A stretch of 42,469 nucleotides of DNA from Dehalococcoidia bacterium (lineage in GTDB: Bacteria; Chloroflexota; Dehalococcoidia; GIF9; AB-539-J10). The notes under the pieces were generated by a model that did not search any database, had not been told where the DNA came from, and saw only the letters and a program-made list of their open reading frames with translations. Shown piece after piece: positions 36,017 through 42,469 of this stretch (position 1 is its first letter; each line of letters opens with the position of its first letter). The translations under genes and the position numbers were made by a program. The DNA is taken from assembly GCA_003552125.1 (NCBI GenBank), contig PUON01000019.1, positions 1-42,469 of the forward strand, written 5' to 3'.

Positions 36017-36043
36017 AGTAAGGTTTGTGTATGGTGAACCGAT

Positions 36044-36157
36044 ATGAGAGTTAGTTCGTCTGTTAAACGACGTTGCCACAAGTGTAAGATAGTCCGCCGC
36101 CGAGGCGTGGTGCTGGTTATGTGTGAGAACCCCAAGCATAAGCAGAGGCAGGGCTAG
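36044..36157 (+). CDS. rpmJ: 50S ribosomal protein L36 (bL36)
   Basis: A 37-residue protein, [19 protein letters not shown] onward, with the complete zinc set C11, C14, C27 and H32 of the common C+ bL36 (CHKC and CENPKH), ending KQRQG. GGTGA lies before the ATG. Placement between infA and rpsM is the usual one. Confidence 0.97.
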   Translation: MRVSSSVKRRCHKCKIVRRRGVVLVMCENPKHKQRQG

Positions 36158-36197
36158 TTCTTTCTGTTGACTGAGCCTTTCTGAGGAGCTTTGAGTT

Positions 36198-36584
36198 ATG
36201 GCCCGTATTGCTGGTGTTGATCTGCCGAGGGATAAGCGTATCGTTATCGGACTGCAGTACATCTACGGCATCGGTCCGACTGCGGCCAAGAAGCTGCTGA
36301 AGACTGCCGATGTTGACGAAGACGTGAAGGTTAAGGACCTCAGTGAGGAACAAACCACACGAATACGCAATGTACTTGATGCAGACTACAAGGTGGAGGG
36401 TGACCTGCGTCGCGAGGTTCAATTCAATGTGAAGCGGCTTATCGACATCGGGTGTGTGCGTGGTTTGCGGCATAAGCGGAGCCTTCCGGTTCGGGGTCAG
36501 CGCACGCGCACGAATGCGCGAACGCGACGTGGTACGCGGAAGACGGTTGCGGGCAGGGGTCAGCGTCGTGGCGGCAAGAAGTAG
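36198..36584 (+). CDS. rpsM: 30S ribosomal protein S13 (uS13)
   Basis: The 128-residue uS13 of the 30S head has [31 protein letters not shown] and [20 protein letters not shown] with a basic tail that reaches the P-site tRNA. The ATG follows GAGGAG. Confidence 0.98.
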   Translation: MARIAGVDLPRDKRIVIGLQYIYGIGPTAAKKLLKTADVDEDVKVKDLSEEQTTRIRNVLDADYKVEGDLRREVQFNVKRLIDIGCVRGLRHKRSLPVRGQRTRTNARTRRGTRKTVAGRGQRRGGKK

Positions 36585-36621
36585 CGACTAGTATTTGATT
36601 AATTGGCAAGCGTGAGGAAAC

Positions 36622-37017
36622 ATGGCGAAGAAGGCAACTAAGGGACGAACCAGAAGACGAGTGCGTCGAAATGTGGCTGAAGGTAAGGCCTTCATACAGT
36701 CCACATTCAATAACACCATCGTCACCATCACCGACCCATCCGGCGCGGTGATCGCGTGGGGTAGTTCCGGCAAGGCCGGTTTTAAGGGATCGCGAAAGGG
36801 AACTCCGTACGCAGCGCAGTTGGCGGCGCAGGATGCCGCCCGCCAGGCTCAGAATGACGGCATGCGGCGCGTAGAGGTCTACGTCAAGGGCCCGGGTGGT
36901 GGTCGCGAAGCCGCGATCAGATCGCTGCAGGGCGCAGGTCTTATGGTGACCAGCATTCGTGATGTGACGCCGATTCCTCACGATGGCTGTCGGCCTCGCG
37001 GCAGGAGGAGAGTGTAG
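36622..37017 (+). CDS. rpsK: 30S ribosomal protein S11 (uS11)
   Basis: The 131-residue uS11 lines the mRNA exit at the platform. [33 protein letters not shown] and [15 protein letters not shown] are standard. The C-terminal motif reads [13 protein letters not shown]; most bacteria have PHNGCRP, and the E. coli Asn at this position is reported as isoaspartate in mature ribosomes. Here the codon is GAT, so Asp is encoded directly. Confidence 0.97.
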   Translation: MAKKATKGRTRRRVRRNVAEGKAFIQSTFNNTIVTITDPSGAVIAWGSSGKAGFKGSRKGTPYAAQLAAQDAARQAQNDGMRRVEVYVKGPGGGREAAIRSLQGAGLMVTSIRDVTPIPHDGCRPRGRRRV

Positions 37018-37020
37018 TCT

Positions 37021-37650
37021 ATGGCGCGGTATACTGGCCCACGATGTGAATTGTGTCGCTACATTGGCGACAAGCTTATGCTGAAGGGCGATAAGTGCAC
37101 CAGTCCGAAGTGCGTGTTTGAGCGCAGAGGGAACGTGCCTCCCGGTGGAAGACCGAAGATGCGTCGCCGAATATCCGATCGCGGCATGCAGCTTCGTGAG
37201 AAGCAGAAGGTGCGTTTCAGCTACGGTGTGCTGGAGGCGCAGTTCCGCAGGTTTTTCGGCGAAGCTAAACGGCGTCCGGGCATGACCAGCGATAATCTGA
37301 TGATCCTGCTGGAGAGACGCCTCGACAACGTCGTGTATCGGCTCGGGTTTGGCGATTCGCGCGCGCAGGCCCGACAGATTGTTCGTCACGGTCATATCAG
37401 AGTGAATGACCGGCGTGTAAACATTCCCTCGTATCTGGTGGAAGCCGGAGACGTTATCAGCTGGCGCCCTCAGAGTTCCAAGACCACCCTCTACAAGGTC
37501 GTTGCCGAGCGGGTGGAAGCTCGCAATGTGCCGACCTGGTTGAAGCTCGATGAGCAGCAAATGAAGGGGACGGTGGCAGGACTGCCGACAACGGAGGACG
37601 TTGATAGCGGTCTGAGCGGCAAGGCTGTCGTTGAGTACTACTCCAGGTAG
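37021..37650 (+). CDS. rpsD: 30S ribosomal protein S4 (uS4)
   Basis: The 209-residue uS4 initiates 30S assembly and in E. coli represses the alpha operon. It has the zinc-binding N-terminus (C9, C12, C26, C31) and the S4 RNA-binding domain (LERRLDNVVYRLGF and ARQIVRHGHIRVN). Length is normal; it follows rpsK by three bases. Confidence 0.98.
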   Translation: MARYTGPRCELCRYIGDKLMLKGDKCTSPKCVFERRGNVPPGGRPKMRRRISDRGMQLREKQKVRFSYGVLEAQFRRFFGEAKRRPGMTSDNLMILLERRLDNVVYRLGFGDSRAQARQIVRHGHIRVNDRRVNIPSYLVEAGDVISWRPQSSKTTLYKVVAERVEARNVPTWLKLDEQQMKGTVAGLPTTEDVDSGLSGKAVVEYYSR

Positions 37651-37668
37651 CGAGAGGGAGGATGTGCA

Positions 37669-38616
37669 GTGAGTGAGATATCCGTTCCTGTCGTAACGTG
37701 TGTTCAGACAACCGGGTCCTATGGTCGATTCGCGGCGGAGCCGCTGGAAATCGGCTTTGGCGTGACCCTCGGCAACGCTATGCGGCGCGTTCTGCTGAGT
37801 TCGTTGCCCGGGGCTGCAGTTACCTGGATCAAGATAGAAGGCGTGCAGCACGAGTTCTCGACCATTCCTCACGTGCGTGAGGATGTCATGGAGTTCCTGC
37901 TGAACGTCAAGGAACTCAGGCTGAAGTCCTTGACGCGCACCGAGGGCAAGCTGTTCCTCGATGTCGAGGGCGAGGGTCCTGTGTCTGCGGCTGATATACG
38001 CGCTACGGGCGATTTTGAGATTGTGAATCCTGACCTGCCCCTCGCAAGCCTGGATTCCGCCGAGGCGAAACTCCACGTGGAATTCAACGTTGAGCTGGGC
38101 AGAGGATATGTTCCGGCGTTGTCGGCGGATGGACTTCCGGTTGGAGCTTTGCCGGTGGATGCCGTCTTCTCCCCCGTTCGAAAGGCGAACTTCGCCGTAG
38201 AACCGATTAATCCAGGGGAAGAGAGGAGCCCGGAGCGTCTCATCCTGGAGGTGTGGACGGACGGCACCATCACGCCATGGGAAGCCATGACGCAGAGCGC
38301 GCACATCCTGATGCAGCAATTTGCGGCATTCAGGGGCATAGAATCGTCGACGACTGAGCAGGCTCGTGCGGCGTCGGGCATCAGCATCCCTCCCGAGCAG
38401 TACGATACGCCGCTTGCCGACATTGGCCTATCGACACGCGCGCACAACAGTCTGCGTCGCGGCGGTATCATGACGCTCGGACAACTGATTGAGAAGACCC
38501 GTGAAGGTCTGCCACCGCTGCCAGGTTTTGGCGACAAGTCCCAGGTTGAGGTAGTAGAGCTGCTGAACAGCCTTGGCTACCCCATACCTGACAAGACAAA
38601 GGGGAAGTCGAAGTGA
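37669..38616 (+). CDS. rpoA: RNA polymerase alpha subunit
   Basis: The 315-residue alpha subunit dimerises through its N-terminal domain (EPLEIGFGVTLGNAMRRVLL) to start polymerase assembly, and its C-terminal helix-hairpin-helix domain (LADIGLSTRAHNSLRRGGI, LPGFGDKSQVEV) contacts UP elements and activators; the Arg in STRAHN matches E. coli Arg265. It starts with GTG after GAGGGAGGATG. rplQ overlaps its end by four bases. Confidence 0.98.
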   Translation: MSEISVPVVTCVQTTGSYGRFAAEPLEIGFGVTLGNAMRRVLLSSLPGAAVTWIKIEGVQHEFSTIPHVREDVMEFLLNVKELRLKSLTRTEGKLFLDVEGEGPVSAADIRATGDFEIVNPDLPLASLDSAEAKLHVEFNVELGRGYVPALSADGLPVGALPVDAVFSPVRKANFAVEPINPGEERSPERLILEVWTDGTITPWEAMTQSAHILMQQFAAFRGIESSTTEQARAASGISIPPEQYDTPLADIGLSTRAHNSLRRGGIMTLGQLIEKTREGLPPLPGFGDKSQVEVVELLNSLGYPIPDKTKGKSK

Positions 38617-38966
38617 GACACCGAGTTTCAGGGAGAAAACTGGGTAGGCCTACCGAGCACCGGATGGCCTTGTACCGCAATCAGGTGGGCGAACTCATCG
38701 ATCACGAAAAGATCGTCACGACGATTGCAAGAGCGAAAGAGGTTAAGAGCCTGACCGAGCGTGTTATTACGCTGGGCAAGGCTGGTGATCTGGCTGCGCG
38801 GCGCCGTGCCATCGCATTTCTACCTCAGGAGCGTTTGGCGAAGAAGGTATTCGACGATCTCGCACGACGCTACGCCCAGCGCGATGGTGGTTACGTTCGA
38901 CTCATCCGCATCGGGCCACGTCGTGGAGATGCGGCTGAGATGGCCCAGCTTGAGTTGGTTGAATAG
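38613..38966 (+). CDS. rplQ: 50S ribosomal protein L17 (bL17)
   Basis: The 117-residue bL17 begins MRHRVSGRKLGRPTEHR and has LIDHEKIVTTIARAKEV and GGYVRLIRIGPRRGDAAEMA. It starts with GTG in a GTGA overlap with rpoA and is followed without a gap by truA. Confidence 0.98.
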   Translation: MRHRVSGRKLGRPTEHRMALYRNQVGELIDHEKIVTTIARAKEVKSLTERVITLGKAGDLAARRRAIAFLPQERLAKKVFDDLARRYAQRDGGYVRLIRIGPRRGDAAEMAQLELVE

Positions 38967-39734
38967 GTGGGAAGTTACAAGATCGCACTACTGATCGAAT
39001 ATGACGGTACCGGGTTCAGTGGGTACCAGTTGCAGGGGGAAGGTCGTACAGTCCAGGGAGAATTGGAAGGGGCTTTGAAGAAGTTGTCGGGCGCGGCGGT
39101 TAGAGTGTATGCGGCTAGCCGGACCGATGCCGGGGTACACGCCTGCGGACAGGTTGTCAGCTTCTGGATTAGGGAAGAATTGGCCCCAACAGTAGTGGTC
39201 AGAGGTTTGAATCATTTCGTGGCGGAAGACATTGCGGTCAGAGGGGCATGTGTGATCGATGGCGATTTCGATGTGCGGCGGAGGGCCGTGTCGAGAACCT
39301 ATCGCTATGTGATCACTCGCGCGGCAACGAGATCGCCGCTTCGCGAACGCTTCAGTCTTCATGTGAGGGAGTCGCTCGACGTGCCGGCAATGCGAAGTGC
39401 CGTTCGTTTACTGCAGGGTATGCATGATTTTGCGTCGTTCGCTACGTCGCTTGAAGATGGCGAACCTACGGTGCGCACCGTATATGAGGCGCGTATAGTT
39501 GAGATCGGCGATGACACCGTCGTGATCAGTATGTGCGCGAACGCTTTCCTTCGGCACCAGGTTCGGAATACCGTCGGCCAGTTGCTGCGTGTAGGGCTCG
39601 GGAAGTGTTCTGTGGATCGATTTGTCGAGTTGATGTCGCGTCCGTGCAAAGGTGCCGCAGGTCCTGCGGCTCCATCGCATGGGTTGTCTCTTATGCAGGT
39701 ACGGTATCAGCCCGCGTTGCCTTTTGCGGCGTGA
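38967..39734 (+). CDS. truA: tRNA pseudouridine(38-40) synthase
   Basis: The 255-residue enzyme modifies uridines 38-40 of the anticodon arm. The catalytic Asp is D54 in [24 protein letters not shown] and the [13 protein letters not shown] segment are family motifs. It begins with GTG directly after the rplQ stop. Its position between rplQ and rplM is common in Gram-positive-type clusters. Confidence 0.96.
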   Translation: MGSYKIALLIEYDGTGFSGYQLQGEGRTVQGELEGALKKLSGAAVRVYAASRTDAGVHACGQVVSFWIREELAPTVVVRGLNHFVAEDIAVRGACVIDGDFDVRRRAVSRTYRYVITRAATRSPLRERFSLHVRESLDVPAMRSAVRLLQGMHDFASFATSLEDGEPTVRTVYEARIVEIGDDTVVISMCANAFLRHQVRNTVGQLLRVGLGKCSVDRFVELMSRPCKGAAGPAAPSHGLSLMQVRYQPALPFAA

Positions 39735-39762
39735 GGCAGAGACGCGTTTGGGAGTTGAACTG

Positions 39763-40197
39763 ATGCGAACTTATAGTCCGAAACTCAAGGAAATTCAGCG
39801 TGAGTGGCACGTGATAGACGCGGCAGGGTGTACTCTCGGCACTGTTGCCGAGCGTGCCGCAGTTCTGCTGCGAGGTAAGCACAAGCCGATGTTTGCTACG
39901 CACATGGATACCGGCGATTACGTTGTAGTTATCAATGCTGGCAAGGTCGTTGTGACAGGGAACAAGAAGAGCCAGAAGATGTACTACAGGCACTCCGGCT
40001 ATCCTGGAGGCCTGCGGGCACGCACGTTTGAGGAAATGATGGAGCGGGATCCCAGACGCGTGATCGAACTCGCGGTGAAGGGAATGCTTCCGAAGACAAG
40101 TCTTGGGCGCAGCATGTACAGGAAGCTCAGGGTATATGCCGGAGCTGACCACCCCCATCAGGGACAGGTTGTGCAGAAATTGGAGAATGAGCTATGA
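39763..40197 (+). CDS. rplM: 50S ribosomal protein L13 (uL13)
   Basis: The 144-residue uL13 has [39 protein letters not shown] and [13 protein letters not shown] choose the ATG at 39763 with GGGAG before it; a frame back to 39652 overlaps truA. Its stop overlaps the rpsI start. Confidence 0.97.
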   Translation: MRTYSPKLKEIQREWHVIDAAGCTLGTVAERAAVLLRGKHKPMFATHMDTGDYVVVINAGKVVVTGNKKSQKMYYRHSGYPGGLRARTFEEMMERDPRRVIELAVKGMLPKTSLGRSMYRKLRVYAGADHPHQGQVVQKLENEL

Positions 40198-40589
40198 ATG
40201 AAGCAGCATACGTGTGGGGTACTGGCAGGCGCAAGTGCGCCGTTGCGCAGGTGCGCCTGTACGCAGGTGAAGGCGGCATCACCGTTAACGGAAAGCCGTA
40301 TACGGAGGTATTCCCGCGACTGCAGCACCAGAAGATGATAGAGGCTCCTCTGGCGGTGACCGAAATGGCAGGCAAGTTCCGTGTAGAGGTCAAGGTGACT
40401 GGCGGTGGTCCCAGTGGACAGGCGGGGGCCATTCGTCATGGTATTGCGAGGGCGCTGGTTCGGGAGAGCGAGGTTCTGAAACCCACCCTGCGCAAGGATG
40501 GGCTACTGACGCGGGATCCTCGCACGAAAGAGCGCAAGAAGTACGGACTTCGCAGGGCACGCAAGGCTCCTCAGTACACCAAGCGTTAG
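40194..40589 (+). CDS. rpsI: 30S ribosomal protein S9 (uS9)
   Basis: The 131-residue uS9 reaches the P-site tRNA with its C-terminal tail ([12 protein letters not shown], ending in the conserved KR). [14 protein letters not shown] and [19 protein letters not shown] are typical. It overlaps rplM by four bases (ATGA) and closes the long plus-strand cluster. Confidence 0.98.
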   Translation: MNEAAYVWGTGRRKCAVAQVRLYAGEGGITVNGKPYTEVFPRLQHQKMIEAPLAVTEMAGKFRVEVKVTGGGPSGQAGAIRHGIARALVRESEVLKPTLRKDGLLTRDPRTKERKKYGLRRARKAPQYTKR

Positions 40590-40905
40590 TATCACATCAG
40601 CGTGTTTTCAAATCGTTGTCAGGTGGCAGCTGGATTCCAGCTGCCACCTTTGCATTATCGCTGGCCGAAGAGGAGAGGGCGAAGGACAGCTCCGAAACCA
40701 TTGAGTGTCCGGTTCGAATGGCGTAACATGGTGCATTGAGCGCAGTGAGGCGCCAGGTCGGGGACGTATCCCACCGTCAACTTCTGCGGGGTGACGTCCA
40801 ACATGCGGTAATCCTCGTCATGGTCGTGTATTCTCTTGCGTTCGTGGCGTGATCATCTGCCCGTTGGGCGAGCACTGCGGTCTTATTGAGGAGGACTCGC
40901 ATAGA
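40590..40905 (+). other. Intergenic region between rpsI and the small protein gene
   Basis: Contains the rpsI terminator at 40621-40649. The remaining 250 bases hold no gene I can support. A loose pairing of GGACGT with ACGTCC around 40765-40800 is too weak to call. No clear promoter for the following gene was found. Confidence 0.5.
40621..40649 (+). terminator. Terminator after rpsI
   Basis: AGGTGGCAGCTGG, an ATT loop and the perfect 13-base complement form a very stable stem 31 bases after the rpsI stop, followed by TT and then GCATT. The stem is strong but the T-tract is poor, so release may need help. It marks the natural end of the ribosomal cluster. Confidence 0.75.
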
Positions 40906-41199
40906 ATGGGAACGAATAGAGCCTGGCTCAGGTTCACAAGGGACAACGCTGAGAGAGCACCCAATACGCAGGGGATTTACGAGATATGCAGTCTGACGTC
41001 GCAAGGGAAGAAGCTGTGGCGCCTTGGAAAGGTACCGGATCTGCGTAAGCGACTCGTGTTACGACTCACAGAACCTCCTCCGCCAGCGAACTGCTATTTC
41101 CGCTATTATGAGGCAGGGTTGTCGCACGACATCGATGAACTGGCGGGCAAACTATTCGACAGTTACAACGAACGCTCGGGTGAAGCCTGGGAAGGGTAG
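40906..41199 (+). CDS. Small protein with degenerate GIY-YIG-like motifs
   Basis: A 97-residue product starting at an ATG that has GAGGAGG about ten bases upstream; an alternative GTG at 40849 would add 19 residues. NTQGIYEICSL followed by WRLGKVPDLRKRL resembles the GIY and YIG motifs of GIY-YIG nucleases, including the conserved Arg after the second motif. However, the YIG Tyr is replaced (RLG) and I cannot place the catalytic Glu with confidence. It may be a non-catalytic nucleic-acid-binding relative, or the likeness may be superficial. The C-terminus (IDELAGKLFDSYNERSG) looks helical. It stands alone between the terminator and tRNA-Ile. I do not recognise a named family. Confidence 0.55.
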   Translation: MGTNRAWLRFTRDNAERAPNTQGIYEICSLTSQGKKLWRLGKVPDLRKRLVLRLTEPPPPANCYFRYYEAGLSHDIDELAGKLFDSYNERSGEAWEG

Positions 41200-41254
41200 C
41201 GGTCGCGCAGCAACCCCAGTAATACCAGTTTGGGAATCAGCGCGAATAGAAAAG

Positions 41255-41328
41255 TGGGCCATTGTGGACTCGAACCACAGACCCCGGTCTTATCAGGACC
41301 GTGCTCTAGCCGACTGAGCTAATGGCCC
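41255..41328 (-). tRNA. tRNA-Ile (GAT)
   Basis: A 74-base cloverleaf on the minus strand. The acceptor stem GGGCCAT pairs with ATGGCCC before the discriminator A; the D-arm is AGCTCAGTCGGCTAGAGC, the anticodon loop TGATAAG gives anticodon GAT, and the T-arm is GTGG-TTCGAGT-CCAC. CCA is not encoded. It stands alone, not within an rRNA operon, and reads ATC and ATT. Confidence 0.97.
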
Positions 41329-41334
41329 GCGAGC

Positions 41335-41370
41335 ACTATACTATACCGTGTTTTGGGTACGTGCTGTCAA
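41335..41370 (-). promoter_or_regulatory. Promoter of tRNA-Ile
   Basis: On the minus strand TTGACA (41370-41365) and TATAGT (41345-41340) are separated by 19 bases; a second overlapping TATAGT (41340-41335) is farther away. The -35 is perfect and the position, 11 bases before the tRNA, is right. The spacer is slightly long. Confidence 0.6.
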
Positions 41371-41394
41371 GGTGAACGTGGATAAGGACAAGTG

Positions 41395-41619
41395 CTAACC
41401 CTCTTCGATCGATACTAATGCGTCACCGATCTGCACCGTAGCCTCCGGGGTTACCGACACCTCCAGAACGGTTCCGGACACGGGCGCTACTATCTCGTTC
41501 TCCATCTTCATTGCCTCGATGGTGAGTAGCAGTTCACCTTCCTTGACTGTCTGACCCTGGCTGACGTTGACGTTCACTATCTTGCCAGGTAGCGGTGAAG
41601 TCACTATCTCTGCAGCCAT
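41395..41619 (-). CDS. Biotin carboxyl carrier (biotinyl-domain) protein
   Basis: A 74-residue single biotinyl domain with the biotin-accepting Lys in LTIEAMKMENEI, and LPGKIVNVNVSQGQTVKEG before it. It would carry carboxybiotin between a biotin carboxylase and the carboxyltransferase encoded just upstream. I choose the ATG at 41619, which has a perfect AGGAGG. A GTG at 41733 overlapping the carboxyltransferase stop (GTGA) would add 38 residues that do not look like a carrier N-terminus. Confidence 0.9.
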   Translation of the reverse strand: MAAEIVTSPLPGKIVNVNVSQGQTVKEGELLLTIEAMKMENEIVAPVSGTVLEVSVTPEATVQIGDALVSIEEG

Positions 41620-41729
41620 GTTCCTCCTGTCATCTATCGTAGTATATATTGTGTCATAGCCTGGTCTCACATGGTAGGGTCCGACAGCTGTTCCAGGCCG
41701 CCCAACCAATCTGCTAAGCATGATGTGCC

Positions 41730-42469
41730 TCACAGGGGTATGTTGCCATGCTTCTTTTCGGGGTAGACCTCGTGCTTTGTGGTGAGCGAGTCGAACACCT
41801 GTGCCAGCTTTTTGCGGGTATCCTTCGGGTCGATGATATCGTCCACAGAACCACGTTCTGCAGCCCTGTACGGGTTGGAGAACTGGTCTTTGTACTCCTG
41901 GATACGTTTGGCTCGTGTTCGCTCAGGATCCTCCGAGTTCTTGATCTCTCGTGCGAAAACGACCTCAGCGGCACCGCTTGCCCCCATCACGGCGATTTCT
42001 GCAGTTGGATACGCGAGTACCACATCGGCGCCAAGATATCTTGAGCACATGCCAATGTAGGCGCCACCGTAGGCCTTGCGCAGAACGAGAGTGACCTTTG
42101 GTACTGTCGCCTCCGAGTACACGTACAGCAGTTTGGCGCCGTGACGGATGATGCCACCGTGTTCCTGTGTCGTTCCCGGCATATAGCCAGGAACATCCAC
42201 CAGCGTCAAAAGGGGTATGTTGAAGCAGTCGCAGAACCTGATGAAACGAGCTGCTTTGTCCGATGCGTTGATGTCGAGGACGCCAGCCATGAATTTCGCC
42301 TGGTTGGCGATGATGCCGATGCTGCGTCCATCAATCCGCGCGAACCCAACAACGATGTTTGGTGCGTAAAGGCGATGCACCTCAAGGAATTCTCCGCCGT
42401 CAATGATCCTTGTGATAATATCTTTCACGTCGTAAGGCTTATTGGTGTCTGATGGGACCAGATCACGTA
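41730..42469 (-). CDS. Acyl-CoA carboxyltransferase subunit (propionyl/methylmalonyl-CoA type; 5' end off window)
   Basis: The 246 visible codons are the C-terminal half of a carboxyltransferase of the PccB/MmdA family, which moves CO2 between carboxybiotin and an acyl-CoA. IANQAKFMAGVLDINASDKAARF, PLLTLVDVPGYMPGTTQEH, RKAYGGAYIGMCS, AVMGASGAAEVVF and the closing KKHGNIPL are all family motifs. The frame continues beyond the window edge (RDLVPSDTNKPYDVKD at the limit). A biotinyl protein follows 110 bp later. It could be propionyl-CoA carboxylase, methylmalonyl-CoA decarboxylase or a transcarboxylase; acetyl-CoA carboxylase is less likely. Confidence 0.93.
   Translation of the reverse strand, partial: RDLVPSDTNKPYDVKDIITRIIDGGEFLEVHRLYAPNIVVGFARIDGRSIGIIANQAKFMAGVLDINASDKAARFIRFCDCFNIPLLTLVDVPGYMPGTTQEHGGIIRHGAKLLYVYSEATVPKVTLVLRKAYGGAYIGMCSRYLGADVVLAYPTAEIAVMGASGAAEVVFAREIKNSEDPERTRAKRIQEYKDQFSNPYRAAERGSVDDIIDPKDTRKKLAQVFDSLTTKHEVYPEKKHGNIPL

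Noticed and set aside
36439-38319. A 626-codon open frame on the minus strand opposite rpsM, rpsK, rpsD and rpoA.
   Set aside because: It is antisense to four well-conserved genes, has no recognisable motif or plausible start site, and its composition (His/Arg/Leu-rich) is what codon bias on the other strand produces.
40711-40720. GGTTCGAATG as the T-loop of a second tRNA downstream of rpsI.
   Set aside because: The flanking bases do not form a T-stem and there is no acceptor, D or anticodon arm nearby.
41024-41317. A plus-strand frame of 97 codons overlapping the tRNA-Ile region.
   Set aside because: Its end is the complement of the tRNA gene, and the rest is an out-of-frame reading of the small protein gene.

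Overview
The window is ordinary bacterial chromosome of about 55-57% G+C by eye. It is densely packed and built almost entirely from core genes. I see no insertion sequence, phage gene, integrase or CRISPR array. Gene content and order point to a Chloroflexota bacterium, perhaps Dehalococcoidia-like: a str cluster joined directly to S10-spc-alpha without tuf, an actinobacterial-type inositol-phosphate synthase beside a CDP-alcohol phosphatidyltransferase, rpsO-pnp next to dapB-asd-dapA, a 4-hydroxybutyryl-CoA dehydratase, and an S12 with a central insertion. This placement is an inference from content and has not been tested by a tree.

Layout. (1) 1-5253, minus strand: purF-purM-purH, followed 42 bp later by one reading frame that fuses a nicotinamidase to a nicotinate phosphoribosyltransferase and runs off the left edge. 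(2) 5330-10571, plus strand: rpsO-pnp, then dapB, an aspartate-semialdehyde dehydrogenase homologue and dapA. The divergent purF and rpsO promoters appear to share overlapping -35 elements. (3) 10605-13660, minus strand: ino1, a CDP-alcohol phosphatidyltransferase and purA in tight array. (4) 14103-16816, plus strand: acyl-CoA dehydrogenase and 4-hydroxybutyryl-CoA dehydratase, a plausible C4-CoA pair. (5) 16833-20831, minus strand: nusA-ylxR-infB-rbfA, with no rimP before nusA. (6) 21202-40589, plus strand: about 19 kb of translation and transcription genes from rpsL to rpsI, including fusA, secY, adk, map, infA, rpoA and truA. A 31-codon bS22/AURKAIP1-COX24-type gene lies between rplW and rplB, and rpmD is missing between rpsE and rplO. 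(7) 40590-42469: a terminator, a small protein with degenerate GIY-YIG-like motifs, tRNA-Ile(GAT), a biotinyl carrier protein and the 3' part of an acyl-CoA carboxyltransferase.

The most notable signals are: the fused NAD-salvage enzyme downstream of de novo purine genes; an Asd homologue inside the lysine/diaminopimelate operon with both the catalytic Cys and His replaced (Ser131, Gln245); a PurF with Cys in place of the glutamine-binding Arg; the bS22-type microprotein inside the S10 operon; terminator-like leader hairpins in front of both nusA and rpsL, which diverge from one intergenic region; a genome-encoded Asp in uS11 where E. coli carries an Asn that becomes isoaspartate; and long perfect inverted repeats around the 4-hydroxybutyryl-CoA dehydratase gene. 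No wholly new multi-gene system is evident.
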